Assembly (NCBI GenBank): GCA_038212015.1
Contig: JBBQUY010000052.1
Location: 1 to 25,204 of the forward strand
Direction: 5' to 3'
Source: JAGQUL01 sp038212015
GTDB lineage: Bacteria > Actinomycetota > Thermoleophilia > Gaiellales > SKUG01
Length of the DNA: 25,204 bases
The notes beneath the pieces were generated by a model. The model made no database searches. It was not told the origin of the DNA and saw only the letters and a list, made by a program, of their open reading frames with translations. This document shows, one piece after another, positions 1 through 15,000 of the stretch. Position 1 is the stretch's first letter. Each line of letters begins with the position of its first letter. A program made the position numbers and the translations under genes.

Positions 1-3000
1 GTGCTCGCCGACGGTACGGCCCCGACGGGCGGATCGATCAGCTACTCGGCCCTCACCACGAACGGGCTCCTGTCGTCCATGATCACGTGGTCGATGCCGG
101 GCGACAACGCCGGTGGTTCCGGCATCCGCGGCCACGTCCTCGAGCGCGACAGCGCGCCACTCTCGAACAACCTCTGCGGCGCCTACTCGGGTACGTGGAC
201 ACAGGTCGGCGGACCCAGCCCCGCGAGCGGCATGCAGGACAGCTCGATGGCCGACCAGACCTGCTACCGCTACCGCCTGGTCGTCACCGACCGCGTCGGC
301 AACGTCCTGGAACTTCCGGGCGCCAACGAAGTGAAGGTCGACCGGACCGTTCCGACCGGCGTGATCGACGTGCCGATCGCCAACGCGCTCGTGAGCGGCA
401 ACGCCGTCTCGGTGAGCGGCACCGCCGACGACGTGCACACCGACGTGCAGGGCATCACGCTCGAGTGGGTCGGCCCGTCGGGCGGCCCGACGGCGGCGTG
501 CCCGCCGCCCGCCGTGACGCCCGTCACCGGCGCATGGAACTGCACCTGGGACACCACCAGCCTCGACGACGGTCAGTACACGCTGATCCTCACCGTGACC
601 GACCTGGCCGGCAACCAGAACTCCGTCACGCGCACGGTCACGGTCGACAACGATGCACCATCGATCGGACCGCTCGCGTTCATCGAAGGCACGAATCCCG
701 GTTACCAGTACGCGAGCGGCACGCGCATGTACTTCAACTCCACCTACGGCGGCGACTTCCAGGTCAGCGTCGCATCGATGGACGGTGGCACCGGCGTCCA
801 GCACCTGCTGTTCCCGTCGGCCGGCGGTTCGTGGGGCACGCCGACCCCGGCGACGCAGCCGGCCGGCACCCCCTACAACTCGACGTACACATGGATCCCT
901 GGCTCGCCGTCCGGCGCCCCGCTGACCGTCACGAGCGTCGACAACGCCGGCAACTCGTCCACGCTCAACTTCGAGGTCGTGCAGGACACCACGCCGGCGC
1001 TCGGCGGCATGGTCTCCTACCCGGATTCCTGGTCGGCCGGCTCATCGCAGCTCGTCGCGTTCGGCACCGGTACCGATGCCGGTGCGGGCGTCGCGACCTG
1101 GCAGCTGCAGCGCCAGGAAGCTGCGCTCACTGCCGGCAACTGTGGCACCTACGGCGGCTTCAACGACGTCGGACCTGCCAACCCGAGCGGCGCGTTCCTC
1201 AACACCGGCCTCAACGACGCGACCTGCTACCAGTGGCGCCTCAAGGTCACCGACCGCGTCGGCAACGAGGCACTCTTCGGCTCCAGCAACGCGGTGAAGA
1301 TCGATCGTTCACCGCCCGAGGGCGACATCCTCGACACGCCGCTCGGGCCCTGGAGCGGAACCCAGACCGTCGATTCCACCACCACCGACGTCGGCAGCGG
1401 CGTGGCGAGCGCCACGCTGTCGTTCACGGGCCCCGGCGGGTCCGGCACGATCTGCGTCGAGACCTCCGCGCCGAGCGCGTTCGGCTGCACCTGGGACACC
1501 ACCACGCTCACGCAGGACGGCCTCTACACGCTGACGCTCGTCGTCCGCGATCGTGCCAACAACGTCAATGCGACCGCGATCACGCGCGACGTCGTGGTGG
1601 ACAACAACGGCCCTGACTTCGACTTCCTGCGCTTCGACGAAGGCGCCGGCGCGAACTACCAGCACATCGTGCTGCTGCCGACGCCGATCATGTACGTCAA
1701 CCCGATGGCCGGCGCCAGCGGCGCGTTCAACGTGGTCTTCACCGCGACCGACTCCGGCGCCGACATGCAGCGCGTCGACTTCCCTGCGATCGGCGCGAAC
1801 TGGACGCCCGCCGGCGGTCCCGACGCGAACACGGCTGACGCCGAATTCCAGTTCACCTACTCGTTCAGCGCCGGCAACGCCGAGCCGCTCGTGCAGACCG
1901 CCACCGCGTGGGACCTCGCCAACAACACGAGCACCGCGAACTTCGAGGTGCGCCACGACACGGGCGCACCGATCGGCGGCACGATCGACACCCCGAACGT
2001 GCTCACCAACAGCGCGGGCGCCACGATCACCTGGACCGCCGCCACCGACTCCGTGACCGGCATGAGCCGCCATCGCCTGCAGCGCCGCTCGGCGACGTAC
2101 TCGGCCGGCGTCTGCGGCACGTTCGGCGTGTGGGGAGACATCGGCCCGCTCAACCCGCCTGCCTCGTACAGCGACTCCACGGTCGCCACCGGCAACTGCT
2201 ACCAGTACCAGCTGCTCGCCTGGGACAACGTCGACAACCGCGCGATCTTCTCCGACGCCGACGCGATTCGCATCGACGCAACCCCGCCGACCGGCACGAT
2301 CGACCCGGCCAGCCCGGGCGCGAACTGGGCGGGCACCGTCACCGTGCAGGGCACGAGTGCCGACGTCGGCAGCGGCGTCGTCGACATCGACCTCGGCTGG
2401 ATCTCTCCCGGCACCGGCACCGTCGCATCGTGCCAGAACATGACGTCCGCGACCTGGTCGTGCACGCTCGACACCACGACCCTCGCCGACGGTGACTACA
2501 TCTTCGCGCTGACCGTGCGCGACGCCGCGGGCAACGTCAATTCCGCGCCCATCACGCGCACCGCGCGCATCGACAACAACGGTCCGACCATGACGGTCAA
2601 CGGCTGGACCGAGCAGACGGGCATCGAGTACCAGTACGTCGATACGCTCGGCGCCCCGAAGGTGCTCTGGGTGAACCCGGCCCAGACCGGCTCGGCGCAG
2701 CTGGAGATCAGCGCGTTCGACACGGTCGCCGGCATGGACTACGTACGTTTCCCCGCACTCGGCACCGGCTGGAACCCGGCGACGAACACCGACAACACTT
2801 CGCACCCGAGCCCCTACTTCCAGACGTACTCGTTCTCGCCGGGCGCCGTGGCCGGCATCCACACCGCGAGCTCACGCGATCTGGCCGGCAATCAGTCGAC
2901 CGGTGATTTCGAGGTCAAGCTGGACTCCGCGCCCCCGGTCAACGGCTCCGTCGTCTACGCCGACGGTTTCACGAGTGCGGCGTCGCAGTCGATCACGCTC

Positions 3001-6000
3001 AACATCGGTGATGACGGTTCAGGTGCCGGCATGGATTCGCATCGCCTCATCCGCACCGAAGCGGCGATGACGAGCGGCGTGTGTGGCGCGGTCTACGGCA
3101 ACGCCGTCCAGCTCGGCGGCACGAGCCCGGGATCGCCGTATGCCGACAACGGCACGGCCGAGGGCATGTGCTACCGATACAGGCTCGTGACCGTCGACCG
3201 CGTCGGCAACGAGGCCACGTGGCAGAGCTCCAACGAGATCAAGGTCGATCGCACCCGTCCGACAGGGACGGTCGATCCCGCCGTCCCGGGCGCGTACGTC
3301 AGCGACACGGTGACGTTCCAGGGTACCTCGAGCGACGGCGCCAGCGGCAGTGGCGTGTCACAGGTGCGGGTGTCCTATACCGGCCCGGGTGCCGTGCCGG
3401 ACTGCATCAACCCGGCGCCCAGCTTCACGCCCACGTGGAGCTGCACGATCGACACGAACACGATGACGGACGGCTTCTACACCATCACGCTCGTCGTGAC
3501 CGACCGAGCCGGCAACACGTCGGTGCCGGTGACGCGCACCGTGACGGTCGACAACCTGCCTCCGGCCGTGACCTTCAACTCCTGGATCGAGCAGACCAAC
3601 GACCAGTACACGCACCCGAACGCGAACCGCATGTTCGTCAAGACGAACGCTGCCGTCGGCGCCATCTTCCAGCTCCGTGTCAACGCGACCGATCCGAGCG
3701 GGATGGCCAGCGTCAACTTCCCGGCGCTCGGTGCCGGCTGGACCCCGGCCGGCGCGCAGGCGTTGACCGGCACCTCCCCGTTCACCGCGACGTACGAGTA
3801 CGCACCCGGCGCGACGTCGCCCGGTGCGCAGAACGTGCTCGGCATCGACAACGCGGGCAACAGCGCGACGATGCCGTTCGAAGTGATCGAGGACAACGCC
3901 GCCACGACGGGCTCGACGATCTCCTACGTGACGCAGGTCACGAACGCGGCGTCGATCCCGATTACTTTCAACGTGGGCAGCGACGGTGCCGGCTCGGGCA
4001 TCGCCGCCCACCAGATCCAGCGCCGCTCCGCGTCCTTCGACGGCACGAGCTGCACGCTGCCGTACGGCGCGTGGGGGAACGTCGGCACCACGTCCGAGAC
4101 GTCACCGTTCAACGACGTGAATCCGCCCGACGGGTTCTGCTACCAGTACCAGATCGTCGTCACCGACAACGTCTCCAACGTCGAGACCGTGTTCTCCACC
4201 AACGAGGTTCGCGTCGACCGAACGGCGCCCACCGGAACGCTCAACGCGCTGCCGGCATGGATCGGCGGAACGTTCAATGTCACCGGTACGCACGCCGACG
4301 CTTCGAGCGGCGTGAAGGACTTCGACGTGACGTTCTCCGACACCGCCAACGGCACGATCTGCGACCTCGACACGCAGGCCAGCCCCTTCAGCTGCAGCTG
4401 GGATACCACCGCGCCCGCGCCGAACGCCGCGCCCGACGGACCGTACACCGTCACGCTCGTGATCCGCGACAACGCGGGCAACACCAGTGCTCCGATCACG
4501 CGCACCGTCGGGGTCGACAACGGCCTTCCGACCATCATCAACCCGACCTGGACTGAAGGCACCAACCCGCTCAATCAGCACGCCGCGGGCCCCAAGCTCT
4601 GGTTCAACCCGACGCTGACCGGCAACGCGGTGCTGACCGTTACCGCGAACGACGGCGCCGGAAGCGGCATCGCCGGCGTCGACTTCCCGGCGCTCGGCAG
4701 CAACTGGAGCCCGACGCTGACTTCGACGGCTACTTCACCGCCGTACAGCGTGCAGTACGACTTCGGCACGACGGCGGCCACCAACCTGGGTGCGGTGGCA
4801 ACCGCGCGCGACAACGTCGGCAACTCTGCGACCCGCGCGTTCCAGGTCGAGGCAGACGGCGCGGCGCCGACCGGCTCCACGCTCACCTACGGCACCGCTG
4901 CGTACCAGAAGGACACGACCGCCTCCGTGGCGTTCGTGCTCGGCTCCGACGGTGCGGGATCAGGCATTGGACGTCACCAGCTCCAGCGCCAGCGCACCAC
5001 GCTCGCCGATGGCGAGTGCGCGGCTGGCGGCTGGACGGCGCTCGCGAACGTCGGCGTGCTCAGTCAGGCCCCGCCGTTCGAGGACAGCGGTCTGGTCGAC
5101 GGCTACTGCTACCGCTACGCGCTGCTCGTGTGGGACAACGTCAACAACCGCGAGACGATCACGCCCACGACCGAGATTCGAGTCGACACGACGCCCCCCA
5201 CCGGCGCGATCGACGCGCTCCCCGCCTACGTGAGCGGTACCTTCAACGTAACCGGCAGCTACGAGGACGCCGGCAGCACGCTCGACTTCTACCGCGTGAC
5301 GTTCAGTGGGCCGCAGAACGGCACCATCTGCGGCCCCACCCCGATCGGTGGCGTCGCTCCGTTCCCGGCGACGGGTACGTTCTCCTGCCCCTGGTCGGTC
5401 GGTGGCCTGCCGGAGGGTCTCTACACCGTCACGCTCGAGCTGCGCGACCGCGCCACCAACGACAACGCTCCGGTGATCACCCGCACGGTGACGATCGACA
5501 GCTCCGATCCTGACGTGCAGTTCGCACAGTTCGTCGAGGGCCTCTCGCCGCTGTCGCAGCACGCGATCGGCAGCACGATGTACTACAACCCCACCGACTC
5601 CGGCGACTTCCGACTGCAGGTGACGGCCACGGACGCCGGCAGCGGCGTCGCGAACGTGACGTTCCCGACCATCGGTACCGGCTGGACACCGGGTGCACCT
5701 GTGGTCGACACGATCGCCGCGCCGTATGAAGCGACATACGGCTGGACGGCCACCTCCGCCGCCACCGTCGGTCCGTTCAACGCGGTCGGATACGACAACG
5801 TCGGCAACGACGACACGGCCCAGTTCAACGTCGTTGCCGACAGCACGCCCCCGACCGGTTCGTGGATCCTCTACGACGACGAGATCACCAACGCCGCATC
5901 CATCAACATGACGTTCAACGTCGGCACCGACGCGCAGTCGCAGGTGCGCGAGCATGCAATCCAGCGCCGCAGCACCGCCTACCTGGCCGACGGCACGTGC

Positions 6001-9000
6001 GACCCCGGCTGGGGCGTCTGGTCGACGATCGCCACCTCGCCCGGACTCACGTCACCGTTCCAGGACGCGACGACCGTCGACGGTCGCTGCTACCAGTACC
6101 GCCTCGACGTGCAGGACAACGTGTCCAACCATGAATTCGCCGACCCGGGCATGACCGTGCGCATCGACCGCACCGCGCCGCTCGGTGACTTCGATCCCGT
6201 GCCCGCATTCGTGAGCGGCACCCACACCCTGACCGGCTGGCACTCCGACAACGCGAGCGGTGTCAAGGAGTTCGACGTGTACGTCGGACCGCTCGCCACG
6301 GCGACCTACATCTGCACCGCGAGTACCGACCCCGACTGGGACTGCGACTGGGCAACGCTCGGCAGCTTCGGCGACGGCCCGTACACGCTCACGTTCGTCG
6401 TGCGCGACAACGCCGGCAACGAGAGCGCGCCCGCCACCGCGACGACGATCGTCGACAACGCGCTGCCGATCATCGACGGCGTGACCTGGGCTCCGGTCGG
6501 ACCCGGGACCTACCAGTACGCGGACGGCACGCGCCTGTGGTTCAACCCGCTCTACAGCGGCACTGCCCGACTGAGCGTCGCAGCCCACGACGACGGCAGC
6601 GGCGTCGCCAGCGCAGCATTCCCCGACCTCGACGGTGCCGGCAGCACGCTCTGGACGCCGGCAGGATCGCTCGACTCCTCCCCGCCGTCGCCGTTCACCG
6701 CCAATTACACGTGGGCCGTAGGCGCCACGACCAACGATACGCCGGTCGCGATCGTCAGCGACTTCGTGGGCAATACGCGCACCGCCGCGTTCTCCGTCCG
6801 CGCCGACGGCGACGCGCCGACGATGTCCTCGGTCGGGTACGCCAACGGCTACCAGGACGAGCTCGAGACCGACGTCACCTTTGCGCGCGGCGGAGACGGC
6901 GCGGGCTCGGGCATCGCCCGCCACCAGCTGCAGCGGGCCAGCTCCCTGCTCGTCAACGGCGTCTGCGACCCGATCGGCACGTTTGCCGACCTCGGCCCCG
7001 CGAACGCGTCGTCGCCGTACACCGACGCGACGCTCGTCGACGGCTACTGCTACCAGTACCGCCTGCGCGTCACCGACCGCGTCGGCAACGTCGAGCACGC
7101 CGTCGACCCTGCAATCGTCATGGTCGACGACACCGATCCGGTCGGCACGATCGACGCGGTGCCCGCGTACGTGTCCGACTCCGCTTCGATCACCGGCACG
7201 CACTCCGACGCGGGCAGCGGCGTCGCGAGCTTCACCGTCACGTACACGAAGACGATCGGCGGCGACACCGGGCATGTCTGCGACGAGCCGACCGACACGC
7301 AGGCATCGCCGTGGACCTGCCTCTGGGACACGGCCGCGGCGGCGGGTGACGGCGAGTACACGCTCGAGATCATCGTCACCGACAACGCCGGCAACGTCAG
7401 CGCCCCGTTCACCACCACGACGATCATCGACAACACGAACCCGAGCATCGCGTTCAAGGCCTTCGTCGAGCAGACCAACCCACAGTTCCAGCACGCCGAC
7501 AACCCCAGTGGACGGCTCTGGTTCAACCCCGCGCAGAGCGGCAGCTTCGGCCTGCAGATGACTGCAGCCGACAGCGGCAGCGGCGTGAACCGCGTCGAGT
7601 TCCCGCCGCTCGGTACGAGCTGGACTCCGACCACCATCGCAAGCGACGCGAGCGGCACCGGTGCCGCGCCCGCCACCTACGACACGACGTACGCGTGGAC
7701 GAACGCGCCCGTGCCGACCGAACCGGGCCTGATGTCAGCAACCGCCTTCGACAACGTCGCGAAGTTCTCGACCGCAGGCTTCCGCGTCATCGCGGACTCG
7801 GCGGCACCGACCGGATCGAGCGTGAGCGTCACGGTTCCCGCGAGCGGCTACACCAACGCGCCCGCCTCCGACATCACGTTCACGCTCGGAGCCGACAACC
7901 TCGGCGGCTCGGGCCTCGACACGTGGCGCCTGCAGCGCCAGACCGGGACGCTCGTCGCTGGAGGGTGCACCTGGAGCGGCACCTGGTCGAACATCGGTGG
8001 TCCCAACCCGACCATCGGCACGGCCTTCATCGACAACACGATCGCCGACCAGTCCTGCTACCAGTACCAGCTGCTCGTCAACGATCGCGTCGCCAACCGC
8101 GAGACCGTGGTCGCGTCCGAGATCCTCAAGGTCGACCGCACCGCTCCGTACGGCGCGATCACCGGCCCTGCGGGTCCCTACGTCACCGGCACGATCAACG
8201 TGGATGGCACGCACGGCGACGACCACAGCGGCGTCGAGGCGTTCACGCTCGACTACGTCGGCCCGGGCGGCCCCGGCAGCGTGACGTGCGCGAGCCCGCA
8301 GGGTCCCGGAACGTGGACGTGCCCGCTCGACGTCACGACGCTCGCCCAGGGCCCGTACGACTTCACGATCACCGTCACCGACCTGGCAGGCAATACGTAC
8401 ACGAGCGCTGCCCACCCGCTCGTCGTCGACTGGAGCCCGCCGGTCATCGACTTCGTCGAGTACGCCGAACATCCGCTCGGCGCCCAGTTCCTGCACGCGA
8501 TCGCGAGCACGATGTACTACAACCCGGCCGCCACTGGCACGCCGCGATTCAACCTGCGCATGACGGCGACGGACGCAGGTTCCGGCGTCGACCGCGTCGA
8601 CTTCCCGGCGCTCGGCACGAACTGGACGCCTGCCAGCGTCACCGCCGACCCGTCGGGCATCGGCGTGCCGCCGATCTACGAAGTCGAGTACGGCTTCACC
8701 GGCACGCCGGCAGTGCCGACCGCACCCGCGCAGGCAGTCGCACACGATCGCGTCGGGCTGTTCTCCAGCCGCGACTTCTCGGTGGTGCCTGATGCCGACG
8801 GTCCGATCGGTGGTGGCATCAACTACGCCGGATCGACGCCCGCGACGAACGCGACGTCGTTCGACATCGGCTTCACGCAGCCGACAGACGGCCTGTCCGG
8901 CGTGAAGACTGTCCAGGTGCAGCGCCAGAGCACGCCGTACACCGGGGGCGCCTGCGACGGTGCCAGCTGGTCGCCGTTCACGGACCTCGGCCCGGCGAAT

Positions 9001-12000
9001 CCCCCGGTCGGCATGCCAGTGACGGACTCGGCGCTCACGGACGGCTTCTGCTACCGCTACCAGCTGCTCGCCACCGACAACGTGAACAACGCGCGCGCAT
9101 TCACGTCGACCAACGAGATCCGCATCGACCGCACCCTGCCGACCGGCACGATCGACACGTTCACGATGGTCGCGCCGACCGGAACCATCCCCGCCGTCGA
9201 CGGTGCCTACGTGGGCGGCATCGTGGACGTCGACGGCACCGCATACGACGCCAACAGCGGCCTCACCACCGTCGGCCTGTTCGCCGTTCCCCAGGGCCCG
9301 CCGGTGGGTGCCGAGGCGACGATCGTCGACCCGGTCCCGGTGGGTCCGGACCCGTGGAGCGGCGACTGGGATACCGAAGCGACCGCGGACGGCACGTACG
9401 AGCTGCGCGCGAAGGTGCGCGACGCGGCGGGCAACGTCGCCACGATCACGCGCATGGTGATCGTCGACAACACCGATCCGGCTGCGACGCTGCTGCCGTT
9501 CATCGAAGGTGCGAACCCGCAGTACCAGCACGGCGTCGGCAGCACCATGTGGTACAACCCGACGCAGTCCGGTTCGTTCCGGACGATGGTCGACGCGACC
9601 GACTCGCCGGGCAGCGGCATGGACCAGGTCGACTTCCCGGCGATCGGTGCCGGCTGGAACCCGGGCGCGCTCTACAGCGACCAGAGCCCGCCCACGCCGT
9701 ACGAGGCCGTCTACGAATGGACCGCAGCGTCCGCAGCGCCGGTGGGGCCGTTCAACGCCGTGGCGTACGACCTCGCGGGCAACTTCCGCAACGTTCCGTT
9801 CGACGTGAAGCCCGACACGCAGGCGCCGGATCCGCGCACGATCTCGTATCCGGGCAGCTGGTCCAACTCGCTGTCGCTGACGGTCGGCTTCACGCTCGCC
9901 ACTGACCCGTCACCCGGTTCCGGGATCAACCGCACGCAGGTCGAGCGCCGCGCCGCGCCGTTGGCCAATGACACGTGTGGCGCCTACAGCGCGACCTGGG
10001 CGGTCGTCACGACGATCCTGGCACCGTCGACGGCGACCAGTGCGACGGACACGAGCCTGGTCACCGACCGCTGCTACCAGTACCGCCTGGCGACGTTCGA
10101 CAACGTCGACAACGTCTCGTATGCCTACTCGACCGGCCCGATCGAGCGCAAGGTCGACAACGTCCTGCCGACCGGCGCGATCGATCCCGCCATCCCGGCA
10201 ACCTTCCTGTCCAACACCGTGACCCTCCAGGGCACCGCGTCCGACACGACCACCGGCGTGCGCCGCATCGACGTCACGTACGACGACGGTGATGGCCATA
10301 CCGGAGCCGCGTGCCCGGCGCAGACCGCCCCTGCCGACACGATCAGCCCGAACTGGACGTGCACCTGGTCGACCAACAATCCGCTCGTGACGCCGGATGG
10401 CGACTACGTCGTGACGCTGACCGTGACCGACTACGCCGGCAACGTGTTCGTCGCGCCGACTCGCACGTTCACGATCGACAACACGCCGCCGGTGATCGAC
10501 GACCTCGACATCGTCGAGGGCGCCAACCCGCAGAACCAGCACGTCACCCCCGACGGTCGCACGCTGTTCTTCAACCCGACGCTGACCGGCGGCTTCTCGA
10601 TCGACGTGCTCGCGCACGACGACGGCACCGGCATGGCGAAGGTCGACTTCCCGGACCTCGACGGCGGCGCGAGCGGCTTCTGGACGCCCGACTCGGTGTT
10701 CGCGCAGCCGCTCGGCAATCCGTACAGCACCTCCTACGCCTGGCAGGCGAACGCCACGAGCGTCACCGGCCTCGAGGTGCGCGCCTTCGACATCGCGGGG
10801 GCGAGCAGCACGATGCCCTTCACGATCACCGCCGACGACACCGCACCGGTGAACGGCTCGATCGCGGTCACCAATCCGGCGGGCGGCGGCTGGCTGCGCG
10901 GCCCGGACGTGGAGCTCACGTTCGGCCTGGGCGACGACGGCAGCGGCTCGGGCATCGGCTCGTGGCGCATCGAAAAGCGCGAGTCGACGATCACCGGCGC
11001 GACCTGCGACATGGCGTGGGGCAGCTGGACGCTCGTCGCTGCCGACCCGATCGCGCCGACGCTGCTGGACTCGACGACGCTCGACAACCGCTGCTACGAG
11101 TACCAGCTCGTGCAGGTCGACAACGTCACCAACGCGAGCAGCATCGTCGCTGCCGAGGTCGTGCTCGTCGACCGCACCGCGCCCACGGGAACGATCGACA
11201 CCCCGGCAGCCACCCCGCCGACCACCTACATCAGCGGCACCGTGAACCCGGACGGCACCGCAGCCGACGCCGAGAGCGGCGTCGCCAAGGTCGACGTGCG
11301 CGCCCTCGGCATGCCCTCGCCGGACATCTGTCTCAACCCGAACACCTCGCCCGCCACCCCGGCCGCGAGCACCGCGTGGGGCCAGACCGATCCCGGCGAC
11401 TGCACCTGGGACACCACCGCCGGCACCGGTGACGGGCCGTACGTGCTCGAGCTCACCGTCGAGGACATGGCCGGCAACGTCGGGGTCATCACGAAGAACG
11501 TGTTCGTCGACAACACCGCGCCGAACGCGACGTTCACGCGATTCGTCAAGGGTACCAACCCGACCTACCAGCACATCGACGGTTCCAACCCCACCGTGAT
11601 GTGGGTCAATACGAGCGCATTCCGCAACGGTGGCTTCACGGTCGAAGTGACCGCAGAGGATGGCACCGGAGCAGGCGTCAGGCAGGTCGACTTCCCGGCC
11701 CACGGCGCGGGATGGTCACGCGCGCCCATGAGCGGCATCGACACCACCGCGGTGCCGACCAACACGTACTCGATGGACTACTCGTGGGCTGCCGCGGCCG
11801 CCGAACCGAACACGCAGACGTTCACGGCCACGGACCGAGTCACGCCCGTGGGTAATGTCAGCAACCCGGTCCCGTACACCGTACGCACGGATGTCACCGG
11901 CCCGACCGGCGGCTCGGTCAACTACGGAGCCCTGCCCGGCGAGAACTGGTACCGCCAGTCCTCCACCACGATCACGTTCGCCACGGGATCGGATACGAAG

Positions 12001-15000
12001 GATGGAACGGCACCCGGTTCCGGAGTGCGCAGCACGCTGCTGCAGCGCCAGCAGACCTCCCTGGCTGGCGGCAGCTGCGGCGCCGTCTGGAGTGGCTGGT
12101 CGACCCTGAACGCCGGCGCACCCGTCCTGCTCGGCAACGGTACCGGAACGTTCGAGGACCTGACCCTGTTCGACGGCCTCTGCTACCGCTACCAGGTCGT
12201 CGTGACCGACAACGTGGACAATGCGACGACGATCGCCAACGCCACCGGCAACATCCTCAAGGTCGATGCCACGCCGCCGCAGGGCACGATCGACCCGTCC
12301 CCGGTCGGGCCGCTGCGCGGCTTCATCGGCGGACCGGCCCCGAGCGATGCGCCCGCGTTCTTCGGTACGAGCTTCGATGCCGCGAGCGGCGTCGACAGCA
12401 TCACGGTGTCGGTCGACGACCAGAACGGTTTCGTGATTTCCAACCTCTGCACGAAGATCGACCCGACCGATCCGGTCAACCCGTGGACCTGCGCCTGGGA
12501 CACGCTCACGACCGGCGTCGCGGGTGCACCCGTGCCCGACGGCGAGTACGTCATCTCGCTGCTCGTGCGCGACAAGGCCGGCAACCAGACCACGCCGGGC
12601 ACCATCACCCGAACCGTCATCATCGACAACACCGTGCCGCAGATGCAGCTCAACGCCGTCGTCGAGGGCACCAACCCGGGCGGGCAGTACGCGGACATCG
12701 CCAACCGCACGCTCTGGTACAACTCGCTACAGAGCGGCGACTTCAGGATCGACTTCCGCGTGCAGGACGAGCCTGCCGGCGTGCAGAACGTCGTCTTCCC
12801 CGACCTTGACGGTGCGGGCGGCAACATCTGGAATGCGCCGTCGGGCTACACCGTGTCCGCCCCGGTCACCGCGGGTGGATCGATCTACGGTCTCACGTAC
12901 ACGTGGGGGGTCGGGGCGGTCGAGCCGCTCACGCAGACCGCACTTGCGCGCGACTGGGCGGGTAACGTCAACGCGACCGACGGCACGTTCATCGTGCGCG
13001 ACGACACCGCCGCGCCGACCGGCACGTCGGTCAGCCATCCGGCCGGCTACGTGCTGCCCGGAGCGCTCCAGGTCACGTGGGACGCAGGCACCGACAATGG
13101 CTCCACCGGCACGGCCGTCGGCATCGATCCGACGCGAACGCGTATCGAGCGTCGCCAGATCGACGTGTTCGCGGACGGCGTCGCACAGCCGTCGTGCACC
13201 GGCGGCTCATGGAGCGGCTGGACGACGGTCGTGACGAACCCCGCGACGACGTTCCCGCTGCCCTCGACGTGGCTCGACACGAGCGCGACGGCCGGCACGA
13301 CGGCGGACGGCATCTGCTACCAGTACCGCATCTTCGCGACCGACCGGGTCGGCAATTCCGTGCTCGTCAGTCCTGCACCGGTCGTCTCCACGATCGTTGC
13401 CGAGCCGGACGTCATCGTGACCCCGGATGCGTGCGTCGGTGGACTCGCCGAGGCCGGCGGCACCTGCACGATCAAGGTGCGACTCGCCACCGCGCCGGCT
13501 CCGGATGCCACGGTCACGCTGAGCGGTGGCACGCAGGTGCTCGTCGACGGCGCAGCGACCTCCGCGCTGACCTTTACCGGGTCGGACTGGTGGGTCGAGC
13601 GAACCGTCGTCGTGCGCGCCGTCGACGACTTCATCCAGGAGCTCGATCCGCACGACGGCATCGTCACCGTCGCCGTCACGAGTACGGATCCGGTCTACAA
13701 CGGCTTCTCGGTGCCGAGCGAGACCTACCAGATCGACGACAACGACACTGCCGGCGTGCAGGTGACGGCCGTCGGCCCCGGTCTGGTCACCGACGTGACC
13801 GAGGGCGGCCCCAACGACCAGGTTCGCGTGGTGCTCACGTCGCAGCCGACCGGCAACGTCATCGTGACGGGCGCGGTCGGGGCCGGCGCGGCCCCTGCCG
13901 GATCGCCTGACGCGGTGTTCGCCTCGACGCTGACGTTCACGCCGGCGACCTGGAACGTTCCGCAGTTCTTCACGATCAACGCGATCGACGACAGCTTCGA
14001 CGAGCCCGATCCCGAGACAAATCCGCTCTCGTATGCGGTCACCTCGAGCGATGGCTTCTACCAGGGAATCACCGCCGCGGCGACGCCGGGCGCAACATCC
14101 GTGACCGTGCACGACAACGACGTGTCGGCGTTCGTCGTCAGCAACTCCGGCCCGTTCACGGTCACCGAAGGTGGTGCGTCGCAGAGCTTCACGATCGCGC
14201 TCGCCACGATCCCGACCGCGGACGTGACGATCACGCTGGCCAACACGACGGGCGAGGCGATCGCCAACCCCGCGACGCTCACGTTCACCATGAGCAACTG
14301 GAACACGCCGCAGACGGTGACGATCAGCGCGATCGACGACAACATCGACGAGAACGACGGTGACGTCGACCAGATCACGACCACCGTCACGAGCGCCGAT
14401 CCGGCATACGACAACCGGCTGCTGCCCGATCCCGCCGACGTGTTCAACGTGACGGTCAACGACAACGATACGGCGGGCGTCATCTCCACGAGCACGCCCG
14501 TGGAGATCGCAGCCGAGGGCGGGGCTAATGCAACCTGGAAGCTGCGCCTGCGCAGCCAGCCGACCGACACGGTCACGATCGAGCTTGCCACGGTCGGTGC
14601 GGACATCGCGATCGCCCAGCCCGCAAGCGGCATCCTCATCTTCACGCCCGGCAACTGGAACGTCGATCAGGACGTCGCCATCAGCGCCGTCGACGACCCG
14701 TTCGCCGAGGCCGCGCCGCCCGCCGACAACGTCGGCACGGTGCGCTACACCATCACCAGCACGGACCCCAACTACGACGCGCGCAACATCGCGGACGTGC
14801 CGATCGAGGTCATCGACAACGAGCAGGCCGGCGTGGCGCTCACCAAGACCGACCTGCTCGCCGAGGAGGGTGGCCGCACCGACTTCTACAACGTGGTGCT
14901 CACGTCGCAGCCGTTCAACGACGTCACGATCGTGATCAGCGGCGACGCCGACGTGCAGCCGAGTGCGACGCAGGACTTCGACACCGCCCCCGGCACGGTA

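Noticed and set aside
1..3. GTG at the first base as start of the giant gene
   Set aside because: The frame is open to the edge and residue 1 is inside a repeat boundary with no signal peptide, so the gene continues upstream.
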